Shown here one piece after another: positions 1 through 6,263 of a DNA stretch of 48,654 nt. Source of the DNA: an uncultured Coriobacteriaceae bacterium (lineage in GTDB: Bacteria; Actinomycetota; Coriobacteriia; Coriobacteriales; Atopobiaceae); contig CACXZL010000002.1 of NCBI GenBank assembly GCA_902772085.1, positions 1 through 48,654 on the forward strand. Direction: 5' to 3'. The notes below the pieces were generated by a model. The model had not been told where the DNA came from, did no database searches, and worked only from the letters and a program-made list of their open reading frames with translations. The first letter of the stretch is position 1, and each line of letters opens with the position of its first letter. Both the position numbers and the translations under genes were made by a program.

Positions 1-449
1 TCGTCGGTGTAGCCGGGGGCGATGATGCCGTCGGACACCTCGGGCTTGAGGTAGGTGGCGGTGTCGGCATCGCACACGTCGGAGAGCGCTGCCCAGTCGC
101 CGTAGCTGCTCATGCGATCGGCGCCGCGCGCGCGGATATAGGCGCAGGCGATGGGGGAGGGGTCGGGCAGGTTGTCGCCCACGAAGTAGATCTGTCGGTC
201 GGTCTCCGACAAGGGCGTGCCCACGGCGGCGCCCGCAGGGCTTACGTGCTTGAAGCTCGCAGCTGCGGGCAGGCCGGTGGCCTCCTTGAGGTCGCGCACG
301 AGCTGCCATGAGTTGACGGCGTCGAGGAAGTTGATGTAGCCGGGCTTGCCTTGTAGCACCGTGATGGGCAGCTCGGAGCCGTCCTTCATGTAGATGCGCG
401 AAGGTTTTTGATTTGGGTTCATGCCATACTTGAGTTCGAGTTCGTTCAT
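1..449 (-). CDS. purH: Standalone AICAR formyltransferase (PurH transformylase type), partial
   Basis: This is the N-terminal 149 codons of a phosphoribosylaminoimidazolecarboxamide formyltransferase; the gene runs off the left edge of the window. The enzyme transfers a formyl group from 10-formyl-THF to AICAR (ZMP) in the penultimate step of IMP synthesis. The opening MNELELKYGMNPNQKP, the block SFKHVSPAGAAVG and RARGADRMSSYGD are typical of the single-domain (~390 aa) AICAR transformylases that lack the fused cyclohydrolase of E. coli PurH. The ATG at 449 follows AGGAAAGGA at 456-464. The missing cyclohydrolase activity is supplied by the upstream purO, 336 bp away on the same strand. A 12-bp-stem hairpin lies just upstream of the ribosome binding site. 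Confidence 0.9.
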   Translation of the reverse strand, partial: MNELELKYGMNPNQKPSRIYMKDGSELPITVLQGKPGYINFLDAVNSWQLVRDLKEATGLPAAASFKHVSPAGAAVGTPLSETDRQIYFVGDNLPDPSPIACAYIRARGADRMSSYGDWAALSDVCDADTATYLKPEVSDGIIAPGYTD

Positions 450-785
450 GAGGGATCCTTTCCTGGCGGCTCGGCGGGAGGATGAGCGCGCCGCTCAAAC
501 ATCTGCTGCGCAGCATCCCGCCGAGCCTCTCGTTACCGTCGTGTGCAAATCTAAAACCTATACCTCGCCGGAGCGGGGAGTAAGTCTGTCGCCCTTCGGG
601 CGCTTATATTGGGCACTCCGTAGGAGCGCACGCACTTCTTCGCCAGTTCCGCAAAGTTGTTGTACCTTCTCGCGTCAAGAGCGTGGGCGGCTGGAAGGCG
701 CGGGGATGGGTGGTTTCGCGCGCAGTTCCGCAGCGAAGCGAGGACTGTTTGAGCACGAAACCACCCATCCCCGCGCCTCGCACTC
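450..785. other. purO-purH intergenic region with two hairpins
   Basis: This 336-bp gap between two minus-strand purine genes holds no convincing gene. It contains a hairpin with 12-bp arms (468-479 with 516-527) next to the purH ribosome binding site, a small hairpin near 594-608, and the long palindrome described separately at 697-777. No clear promoter or second ZTP aptamer was found, so purH may be read from purO or from a promoter not recognised here. Confidence 0.5.
697..777. repeat. Long palindrome H1 (22-bp perfect arms)
   Basis: Positions 697-718 are the exact reverse complement of 756-777 (22 of 22), with a 37-base loop that itself folds around CTCGCTTCG. It begins eight bases downstream of the purO stop codon. 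There is no T-run on either strand, so it is not a standard intrinsic terminator. It resembles the other long palindromes of this window in architecture, and its loop shares CTCGCTTCG with them. Confidence 0.8.
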
Positions 786-1421
786 CTAGTCGCCCAGGTT
801 CTTGTTGAAGATGGTGACCTTGCCGCCGCGGTTGCAATAGAGGCTGATCTTGTTGTCTTCGTTCAATGCGGACCAAAGCTCGTCAGGAGTGGGGAGGGTC
901 ACCTCGATGGGCTCGCCGACGAACGTGGGCAGGGGATCGCCGTCCGCCACATAGGTGGAGAGGAAGTAGCCTACTCCCTCGTCGGCGCCTTCGTAGCAGA
1001 AGAACTCGCGCAGGCAGCGCCCGTTCTCTTGGTGCTTGAGGATGGAGAGCTCGAAGGAGCCGTCGGTGTTCAAGATGGCCGAGATGCGCGGTGTGAAGTT
1101 TGGCGCGTCGGGCTCGAACTCGCGTGTCATGCAACCGCGGCGGAAGTCGCCGGCCTCCACGATGGTGTCGGTCTGATCGCCATTGGTTACCACAAGTGCG
1201 TCTCCCATGGTGCGGACGGGGTGATAGATGATGAGACTGGGGTCCTCCACGAGCTCGGGCTGGTGCGCCTCGGTGCGGATGCCATCATCGGTCTCCACAA
1301 AGATGCGATTGCGGCTGTTGAAGCTGCGGCCCATGATGAAGTAGTAGACGCAGCCCCTTCCCACGACGATGCCGCGTCCGGGATAGGCGTTTTGTTTGAG
1401 AAGCTCAACAAGGTCTTGCAT
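786..1421 (-). CDS. purO: IMP cyclohydrolase, PurO type
   Basis: This 211-residue protein closes the ring of FAICAR to give IMP, the last step of de novo purine synthesis. The segment YFIMGRSFNSRNRIFVE (about residues 28-44), with GRGIVVG before it, is characteristic of the PurO-type cyclohydrolase first known from archaea and also found in bacteria with a split PurH. The start at 1421 (MQDLVELLKQ) is chosen because GGGAGGA lies directly upstream; an in-frame ATG 69 bp further up has no ribosome binding site and would fall in the riboswitch terminator. It pairs functionally with the standalone AICAR formyltransferase at the left edge. Expression is probably set by the ZTP riboswitch in its leader. 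Confidence 0.88.
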   Translation of the reverse strand: MQDLVELLKQNAYPGRGIVVGRGCVYYFIMGRSFNSRNRIFVETDDGIRTEAHQPELVEDPSLIIYHPVRTMGDALVVTNGDQTDTIVEAGDFRRGCMTREFEPDAPNFTPRISAILNTDGSFELSILKHQENGRCLREFFCYEGADEGVGYFLSTYVADGDPLPTFVGEPIEVTLPTPDELWSALNEDNKISLYCNRGGKVTIFNKNLGD

Positions 1422-1463
1422 AGTTCCTCCCTCTCTCGTGGTCGTTGGGTTCGTTCTGACGGC

Positions 1464-1506
1464 CAAAATGAAAAGGCAAGCCTTCCGCATGCGGGAACGG
1501 CTTGCC
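1464..1506 (-). terminator. Riboswitch expression-platform terminator of purO
   Basis: On the minus strand GGCAAGCC (1499-1506) pairs with GGCTTGCC (1475-1482), extended by GTTCC/GGAA, and is followed by CTTTTCATTTT. The 5' arm overlaps the conserved CTGGGCA at the 3' end of the ZTP aptamer. Ligand-stabilised aptamer folding would therefore compete with terminator formation, giving an ON switch. Confidence 0.8.
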
Positions 1507-1577
1507 CAGACGGTCGGCGTATGTATATGCTGCTCCCCCGTGGTGCCCCACGATCTTGTCCGTCAGTCACAGCATGG
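1499..1577 (-). promoter_or_regulatory. ZTP/ZMP riboswitch (pfl motif) upstream of purO
   Basis: The minus-strand leader carries the hallmarks of the pfl/ZTP aptamer in order: GCTGTGACTGACGG, a hairpin of the form GTGG...CCAC, GGGGGAGCAGC closing the first stem with GCTG, a variable linker, then GCCGACCGTCTGGGCA. These match the family core (TGACTG, GGGGAGC, CCGCCTGGGC). The family binds ZMP and ZTP, which build up when AICAR formylation stalls. The position in front of purO, with an overlapping terminator, fits activation of purine synthesis on folate or formyl shortage. Confidence 0.88.
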
Positions 1578-1581
1578 GGGA

Positions 1582-1608
1582 ACTGTAGCACATGTGTCGC
1601 CGTCGCAA
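1582..1608 (-). promoter_or_regulatory. Probable promoter of the purO riboswitch leader
   Basis: On the minus strand TTGCGA (1603-1608) is followed after 15 bases by an extended -10, TGCTACAGT. Transcription would begin just before the aptamer. The spacer is short and the -35 is weak, so the extended -10 would carry the promoter. Confidence 0.45.
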
Positions 1609-1652
1609 ATGTGACATACGGAAAAACCACGCGAGCCGAATGCACGAGGTCG

Positions 1653-1754
1653 CTCGTTCACACCGCCGCGCCAGCCAGCTGGCGGCTCCGCGCTCGCTTC
1701 GTTCGTGCACTTCGTGAGTCGCCACAAATTGGCTGGCGCGTCGGTGTGAACGAG
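1653..1754. repeat. Long palindrome H2 (24-bp arms, conserved loop)
   Basis: Arm 1653-1676 matches the reverse complement of 1731-1754 at 23 of 24 positions. The 40-base loop core at 1684-1723 is about 37/40 identical to the reverse complement of 33319-33358 in palindrome H4. It lies between the divergent purO leader and the XRE gene, so it is not positioned as a terminator for either. Confidence 0.8.
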
Positions 1755-1820
1755 TGGGGTAAAAATGGCATAAGTTACAGATCAATAACAAATGTAAATT
1801 ATGCTGCTTGCTAAGACAGC

Positions 1821-1848
1821 TTGTCATCCATCGCTGTTCACATATAGT
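1821..1848 (+). promoter_or_regulatory. Possible promoter TTGTCA-16-TATAGT
   Basis: A good sigma-70-like pair faces rightwards about 175 bp upstream of the XRE regulator. It is followed by AAAGGAAA and a possible 10-codon ORF at 1867-1899. It could drive a long leader for the XRE gene or a short RNA. Confidence 0.4.
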
Positions 1849-1937
1849 GTATGGTATGAAAGGAAAATGACTGCTATGGGAACTGACAATAATGGTTAAG
1901 ATTATTGAATAATGACGCTTGGAGTCTTGAAGTTAAA

Positions 1938-1978
1938 CGTCACTTGGATTTGGTGACGCAAAGACTCAGAATTACATA
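1938..1978 (+). promoter_or_regulatory. Candidate operator and promoter of the XRE/S24 regulator
   Basis: The palindrome CGTCAC (1938-1943) / GTGACG (1953-1958) overlaps a -35-like TTGGTG (1950-1955), which sits 17 bases before TACATA (1973-1978). TGACGC recurs at about 1912 and 1954. A repressor bound to this palindrome would cover the -35 box, consistent with autoregulation, which is inferred. Confidence 0.4.
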
Positions 1979-2023
1979 ATTGGCAAGTTACGTACTATTG
2001 ATGCGGGGGGGGGTATATATTCT

Positions 2024-2710
2024 ATGAGTGCTATTGGTGACAACATTCGAGCATTGAGAACGCTCTATGGCAACGGCCGCGACCTCACCCAAAACGAGCT
2101 TGCTGAAATCATCGGCGTAACGCGTGAGACGGTCAACAAATGGGAAGCAGGTTCGATTGGCAACATACGCACGAGCAACATTGAGCGTCTGTGCGAGCAC
2201 TTCGATCTCTCGATGGATGATTTGCGCTCTGAGATAAATGGATTGGCCGCTCAGCTGCGCGCGAAACGTGAGTCGGAAATACTCGAACGCATAACTGTTC
2301 AGATGTCAATGAGTCAGTTCACCGTCCCGCTCGTAAAGCTCAACGAGCTTCGCAATGTGCAAGAACTCGAATGTCCTTTACAGAAAGTTGAAGTTGCTCC
2401 CAGCCTCATAAACCACCACCATGCGCTCTACGCCTTCAAAATGAACGACGGATCGATGGGTAGAATCCTGCCCAAGGGGTGCCACGTGTTTGTGGACTTG
2501 GATGCCGAGCCCCAAGCACGGTCGCTCGTAGTCGTGAGCGTGCCTGAGAAATCCGAAGACCTGCTTGTGCGCCGTCTGTATTTTGGCGGGACGAAGGCGA
2601 TGCTTGCTGCTGAGGGGAACGAGGAGTGGGAAGACATCGTGATCAATCGATCGAGCCTGAGTGTCATCGGTACGGTGGTCTGGGTGCAGGCACCCAGAGA
2701 ATTTGAGTGA
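2024..2710 (+). CDS. XRE-family regulator with S24 (LexA/CI-like) C-terminal domain
   Basis: This 228-residue DNA-binding regulator is built like a phage CI repressor. Residues about 6-70 form a helix-turn-helix (LTQNELAEIIGVTRETVNKW), and residues about 125-225 form an S24-type domain. The catalytic serine motif is present as DGSM (Ser144). The position of the catalytic lysine (VKRL in LexA) reads VRRL, with Arg183, so self-cleavage is doubtful. The ATG at 2024 is preceded by a run of nine G (2005-2013), which must act as its ribosome binding site. No phage genes adjoin it. It stands alone downstream of a palindrome-rich regulatory region and upstream of the 30-bp repeat array. Targets are unknown. 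Confidence 0.85.
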   Translation: MSAIGDNIRALRTLYGNGRDLTQNELAEIIGVTRETVNKWEAGSIGNIRTSNIERLCEHFDLSMDDLRSEINGLAAQLRAKRESEILERITVQMSMSQFTVPLVKLNELRNVQELECPLQKVEVAPSLINHHHALYAFKMNDGSMGRILPKGCHVFVDLDAEPQARSLVVVSVPEKSEDLLVRRLYFGGTKAMLAAEGNEEWEDIVINRSSLSVIGTVVWVQAPREFE

Positions 2711-2724
2711 GGCTCACTTTTTTA
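2704..2724 (+). terminator. Weak terminator after the XRE/S24 gene
   Basis: A short stem (AGTG/CACT) spanning the stop codon is followed by TTTTTT. The stem is weak, so this is a tentative call. Confidence 0.35.
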
Positions 2725-2727
2725 CAG

Positions 2728-2985
2728 AATCGCCAGGGCGCTGGCCTGTAGTCTGCTGGAATTCCGTTTGGCGAGGGGTTCTCTGCTGGAATCGCGTTTG
2801 GCGAGGCCCGGTCTGCTGGAATTCCGTTTGGCGAGGGGCCCTCTGCTGGAATTCCGTTTGGCGAGGGCGATTCTGCCGAAATCTCGTTTGGCGAGCCTCG
2901 CCAAACGCGAAACCAGCAGAACCTCCCTCAGCAAACGAGATTCCGGCAGGGGTCCCCTCGCCAAACGCAAAATCGCTAGAAGCCT
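2728..2985. repeat. Array of 30-bp repeats, five direct then three inverted
   Basis: Five units with exact 30-base spacing (starting near 2751, 2781, 2811, 2841, 2871) share TCTGCTGGAATTCCGTTTGG followed by CGAGG, with 4-5 variable bases between units. At about 2895 the orientation flips, and three reverse-complement units follow (2896, 2926, 2956). The left flank (2728-2751) resembles the flank of a second copy at 10841-10865. Open frames through the array encode a 10-residue periodic peptide but have no ribosome binding site. It is not CRISPR, because the spacing is too short. Confidence 0.85.
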
Positions 2986-3045
2986 GATGGCCGGCCCGTG
3001 AAAAGACGGAGCCACGGGACGTTTTCTGTGCCGCTGGCCCGCCAT

Positions 3046-3075
3046 TTGGCGCATGTCGTGGGCATGCGCTAAACT
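3046..3075 (+). promoter_or_regulatory. Probable galM promoter
   Basis: TTGGCG (3046-3051) lies 18 bases before TAAACT (3070-3075), about 45 bases upstream of the galM start codon. The -35 is the same TTTGGCG word that ends the core of the neighbouring 30-bp repeats. Confidence 0.45.
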
Positions 3076-3118
3076 AGAGCCATGATGTACCGCACGCAGC
3101 AGGCCAAGGAGCACAATC

Positions 3119-4171
3119 ATGTCTGTTTACGCCCTCGATTTTGGAACCACGGACTCAGGTATTCCCACGCACCTCTATCGCCTCAAGAACTCCTCTGGTA
3201 TGGAGGTGGACGTGACGGACGTCGGAGCCTCCCTCGTGGCGGTGCGCATTCCTACGAAAGACGGAGCGCTCGTGGACGTGACCCTGGGCTTTGACGAGGC
3301 GACGCGCTATGAGCACAACTACCGTTACCTTGGAGCCTTCATAGGTCGATGCGCAAATCGCATAGCCGGCGCATCGTTCCAACTCGATGGCCGCACCTAC
3401 GAGCTCACGGCAAACGAAGGGTCAAACTACCTGCATGGCGGATGCGACATGTGGTACGGTCGTCTATGGGACGGTGCGGTCATAGGAAAGAAAGGCGATC
3501 GCCGTCGAGGCGCCCATGCCGACACCGCGATCTTTGGCTTGCTCTCGCCTGACGGCGATCAGGGCTTTCCCGGCGAGCTGGACGTTCGCGTGACCTACAC
3601 GCTTACCGAGGGCAATGAGTTGCGCCTGGTATACGATGCCCAGCCCACGCTGAAGACCCTGGTAAACATCACGACCCATCCGTACTGGAACCTCAACGGC
3701 CATCTCAGCGGTTCCGTCTTGGACCATACGCTGCAGATAGCGGCAGAGCAATACACTCCCACCAACGATCAAAACGTACCCGACGGTCGCAAGGTGAACG
3801 TTGGTGGGACGCCTTTCGATTTCCGCACGCCCAAGGCCATAGGTCGCGATTTCAGCGAGCGCTTCAACAACTACGACCACAACTTCGTGGTAAACAAGGG
3901 CAACGGCATCCAGCGGGTTGCCACGCTGGTGGGAGATAAGACCGGCATAGAGATGGATATGCTCACCGACATGCCGGCAATCCAGCTGTATACCGCTCGT
4001 GATTTGCACCTGGAGAACGTCAAGGAGGGAGGCGTGTACGGAGGGTATGCCGGTGTGGCGCTCGAGGCGCAGTTCTCTCCCGATGCAATTCACCATCCGG
4101 ACTTCCGCCAGCCGGTGTTTTCGCCAGAGCTTCCGTTCCACAGCTGCACTACGTATCGCTTCCGTTTCTGA
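3119..4171 (+). CDS. galM: Aldose 1-epimerase (galactose mutarotase)
   Basis: This 350-residue cytoplasmic enzyme interconverts alpha and beta anomers of galactose and glucose. Family motifs are clear: RCANRIAGASF and the NYLHGG loop near residues 80-110, TTHPYWNLNG with the catalytic-type histidine near residue 182, and ALEAQFSPDAIHHPDF with the catalytic-type glutamate near residue 320. The ATG at 3119 follows AAGGAG at 3105-3110. No other galactose genes are nearby. Instead a small carrier protein follows after 51 bp on the same strand, perhaps co-transcribed. Confidence 0.93.
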   Translation: MSVYALDFGTTDSGIPTHLYRLKNSSGMEVDVTDVGASLVAVRIPTKDGALVDVTLGFDEATRYEHNYRYLGAFIGRCANRIAGASFQLDGRTYELTANEGSNYLHGGCDMWYGRLWDGAVIGKKGDRRRGAHADTAIFGLLSPDGDQGFPGELDVRVTYTLTEGNELRLVYDAQPTLKTLVNITTHPYWNLNGHLSGSVLDHTLQIAAEQYTPTNDQNVPDGRKVNVGGTPFDFRTPKAIGRDFSERFNNYDHNFVVNKGNGIQRVATLVGDKTGIEMDMLTDMPAIQLYTARDLHLENVKEGGVYGGYAGVALEAQFSPDAIHHPDFRQPVFSPELPFHSCTTYRFRF

Positions 4172-4222
4172 GAACGCCGGATTGATTTCGGAAGAATGGC
4201 TTACAAGCAAAGGAGAAGTACC

Positions 4223-4465
4223 ATGGCAATCCAGCTCGAAGAAGTTATCGAAATGCTCGAAGACATCCAAGAGGACGTGGACTATGCGACGTGCACTACG
4301 CTCATTGACGATCACGTGCTCGATTCCTTCGACATCCTGGCAATCGTGAGCGCGGCTGACGAGGAGTTTGACGTGACGATTCCCGCCAAAGACATCGTGC
4401 CAGAGAACTTCAACAGTGCCCAATCGCTGTGTGCACTGATAAACCGCCTCGCCGACGAGGACTAA
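4223..4465 (+). CDS. dltC: Acyl/D-alanyl carrier protein, DltC-like
   Basis: This 80-residue acidic helical protein has the phosphopantetheine attachment site in HVLDSFDILA, with Ser35 as the attachment residue. The DSF form is typical of D-alanyl carrier proteins rather than fatty-acid ACPs. In a Dlt system it receives the activated substrate from the DltA ligase and delivers it to the membrane MBOAT protein. The start at 4223 follows AAAGGAG; an upstream in-frame ATG at 4196 lacks one. The matching ligase is encoded convergently, 180 bp away, so the carrier is not in the same operon as its presumed partners. A 16-bp segment around its 3' end is duplicated just past the stop. Confidence 0.78.
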   Translation: MAIQLEEVIEMLEDIQEDVDYATCTTLIDDHVLDSFDILAIVSAADEEFDVTIPAKDIVPENFNSAQSLCALINRLADED

Positions 4466-4479
4466 ACCGCCTCGCCGAC
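4441..4479. repeat. Short tandem duplication across the carrier-gene stop
   Basis: AAACCGCCTCGCCGAC occurs at 4441-4456 and again at 4464-4479, a 23-bp period. The first copy encodes the C-terminal NRLADED region, and the second lies after the stop codon. Confidence 0.8.
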
Positions 4480-4519
4480 AAGGGCGAGCGGTGCGTTTCG
4501 CAAGTGGCCGAGGCGCTTG

Positions 4520-4644
4520 GGACGCGCCGAACAATTACTCGTCGATTTGGCGGCCCCGCGCGGCGTATGCGCCGGCTTGGTGTTGCCATGGTAGGCGCTC
4601 GCTCGACGCTCGCCAAACCATTCGAGTAATCGTTCGGCGCGTCC
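4520..4644. repeat. Long palindrome H5 between convergent carrier and ligase genes
   Basis: Arm 4520-4541 matches the reverse complement of 4623-4644 at 21 of 22 positions, and AGGCGCT/AGCGCCT (4511-4517 with 4646-4652) extends it imperfectly. The ~81-base interior holds further inverted segments (TTTGGCG/CGCCAAA). It abuts the ligase stop codon at 4645. The position suits a bidirectional terminator, but no T-run follows on either strand. Confidence 0.75.
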
Positions 4645-6207
4645 TTAGCGCCTGATGCGTGCCATTACCTCGAGGGCAGCACGATCTATCTTGCCGTTCT
4701 TCGTAAGGGGCATCGCATCCAGCTGACGGGTGTTGTTTGGCACCATGTACTGGGGCAGCAGGTCACGCAGCTGTCTCTTGAGCTCTTTGCGATCGATGTC
4801 TCCGACGTAGCAGAGCACGAGCCGCTTGCGCTGGCTGTCGTACAGGCAGCAGGCTCGCTCCACGCCCTCCACGCCATGTGCCGTCGTCTCGATGTCTCCG
4901 AGCTCTATGCGCTGGCCGAGGTGCTTGATCTGATGGTCTTTGCGCGACACAAACACAAGGTCACCGTTGTCGTCGTATCGTGCCAGGTCGCCCGTACGAT
5001 ACATGGGCTCCATCCAGCGCGCGTTGAGTGGATTCTGCACGAACGCTTGGGTGGTGCGCTCGGGATTTTCCAGATATCCCAGCGCAAGGCAGGTGCCACA
5101 CACGCAGACCTCGCCCACGGTGTCTGGGTTGTCTGGCGTCACGAGCGTGTCGTGCTCGCCGAGCAGCAAGACGCGCTCGTTTGCGAAGGGCTTGCCCATG
5201 GGAATGGCCTCATCGTCTTCAAAGACGTGGTCTATCACGTGGTACGTACAGTTGCAGGTGATCTCCGTGGGACCGTAGAGATTCACAAAGAGCGCTTCCG
5301 GCAGATGCTTTTGCCAAACGCGAAGCTGCTTGGGCGGCATGACCTCCCCGCTAAACAAGACCCTCCGCACGCTTGTGGGCACGCGATAGCCAAACCCACC
5401 CATGATGGAGACGAAGCAAAGTGCGCTCACCGCCCACGTGAGCGTCGTGGCTTCGGAATCGCAAAGGTAATCCATGAGTTGCGTGGGGTTGGAGAAATAC
5501 TCGCGCGGTACGATGCGAAGCGTGGCGCCGGTGAGCAGGCACGAATAGATGTCCTTTACGGACACGTCGAAGTCGAAAGGCGCCTGGTTTGCCACGACGT
5601 CGCTTCCGTCGATGCCGAACTCGCCCACAAAGACAGGTGCGAAATCCAGCACCGAACGATGGCTCACCACCACGCCCTTTGGCGTGCCCGTACTGCCGCT
5701 GGTGAAGTTCACGTAGAGCGGGTCGCAATCAGTTGCCTGCGCTCGTATCGCAGCCAGCAATCCGTCGTCGACGGCGCGTTCCGCCAACTCGTCCAAAAGC
5801 ACGACTCGTGCCGACGGGACGCCTGTCATCCTGGCGGCTTGTGGCCCGTTGCAAAAGAGCTCCCGAGCAAGGGTGGCGTTGAGTTTGTCGGTCACCACGA
5901 TCGCCGGTTGCAACGCCTCGCAAATGCTGTGCACGCGACCTTCGGGCTGGCGGATGTCTATGACGGAATAAAACCCTCCGGCATAGACGGCTCCAAGCAT
6001 GGCGGCCAGTGCCAGCGGGCTTTTTTCGAGGTAGAGCGCAACTGCCGTGCGTGGCCTCACGCCGCCCTCGGTGGCAAGCCACGTGCCCATGGCACGCGCC
6101 GCCCGTAGCAGTTCGTCGTAGGTGAGCGACGAATCCGGGTCGGCGACGGCCTGCTTCCTGGGATGTCGTTGCGTGGTCTCCTCAAGCATCTGCAAAACGT
6201 TGTACAT
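4645..6207 (-). CDS. dltA: AMP-forming ligase, DltA-like (D-alanine:carrier protein ligase)
   Basis: This 520-residue adenylation enzyme activates a carboxylate, probably D-alanine, as the AMP ester and loads it on a carrier protein. The P-loop motif FTSGSTGTPKG is at residues 168-178, followed by the GEVMPPKQL, NLYGPTE and YRTGDLA motifs, and the catalytic lysine motif LTKNGKIDR near the C-terminus. Length matches DltA (~505 aa) rather than a multidomain NRPS. GGAGGAGG lies just upstream of the ATG at 6207. It is the last gene of a four-gene minus-strand operon with an MBOAT protein and two SGNH proteins, 56 bp after the preceding stop. D-alanine is inferred from this context; another amino or carboxylic acid is possible. 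Confidence 0.78.
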   Translation of the reverse strand: MYNVLQMLEETTQRHPRKQAVADPDSSLTYDELLRAARAMGTWLATEGGVRPRTAVALYLEKSPLALAAMLGAVYAGGFYSVIDIRQPEGRVHSICEALQPAIVVTDKLNATLARELFCNGPQAARMTGVPSARVVLLDELAERAVDDGLLAAIRAQATDCDPLYVNFTSGSTGTPKGVVVSHRSVLDFAPVFVGEFGIDGSDVVANQAPFDFDVSVKDIYSCLLTGATLRIVPREYFSNPTQLMDYLCDSEATTLTWAVSALCFVSIMGGFGYRVPTSVRRVLFSGEVMPPKQLRVWQKHLPEALFVNLYGPTEITCNCTYHVIDHVFEDDEAIPMGKPFANERVLLLGEHDTLVTPDNPDTVGEVCVCGTCLALGYLENPERTTQAFVQNPLNARWMEPMYRTGDLARYDDNGDLVFVSRKDHQIKHLGQRIELGDIETTAHGVEGVERACCLYDSQRKRLVLCYVGDIDRKELKRQLRDLLPQYMVPNNTRQLDAMPLTKNGKIDRAALEVMARIRR

Positions 6208-6263
6208 GCCATCCTCCTCCAGGTGCGCAAAAGCGGCTAGCCTCTTGCATGCTCCTGCGTGCC

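Noticed and set aside
1867..1899. Ten-codon leader ORF after the TTGTCA/TATAGT promoter
   Set aside because: The AAAGGA is too close to the first ATG and too far from the second, and there is no codon pattern suggesting attenuation.
2024..2710. Prophage
   Set aside because: The CI-like regulator has no structural, lysis or integrase genes near it.
2751..2985. CRISPR array
   Set aside because: Units are spaced every 30 bases with only about five variable bases, orientation flips, and no cas genes are present.
2661..2987. Frames through the 30-bp array (and 2722-3120 on the other strand) giving CWNSVWRG or LAKRNSSR repeats
   Set aside because: No ribosome binding site, overlap with real genes at their ends, and the periodicity is explained by the DNA repeat.
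3464..4534. 356-codon minus frame antisense to galM and the carrier gene
   Set aside because: It spans two real genes and their gap and has no recognisable motifs.
4876..6108. 410-codon plus-strand frame antisense to the DltA-like ligase
   Set aside because: It has no family features and is fully inside a gene with clear adenylation motifs.
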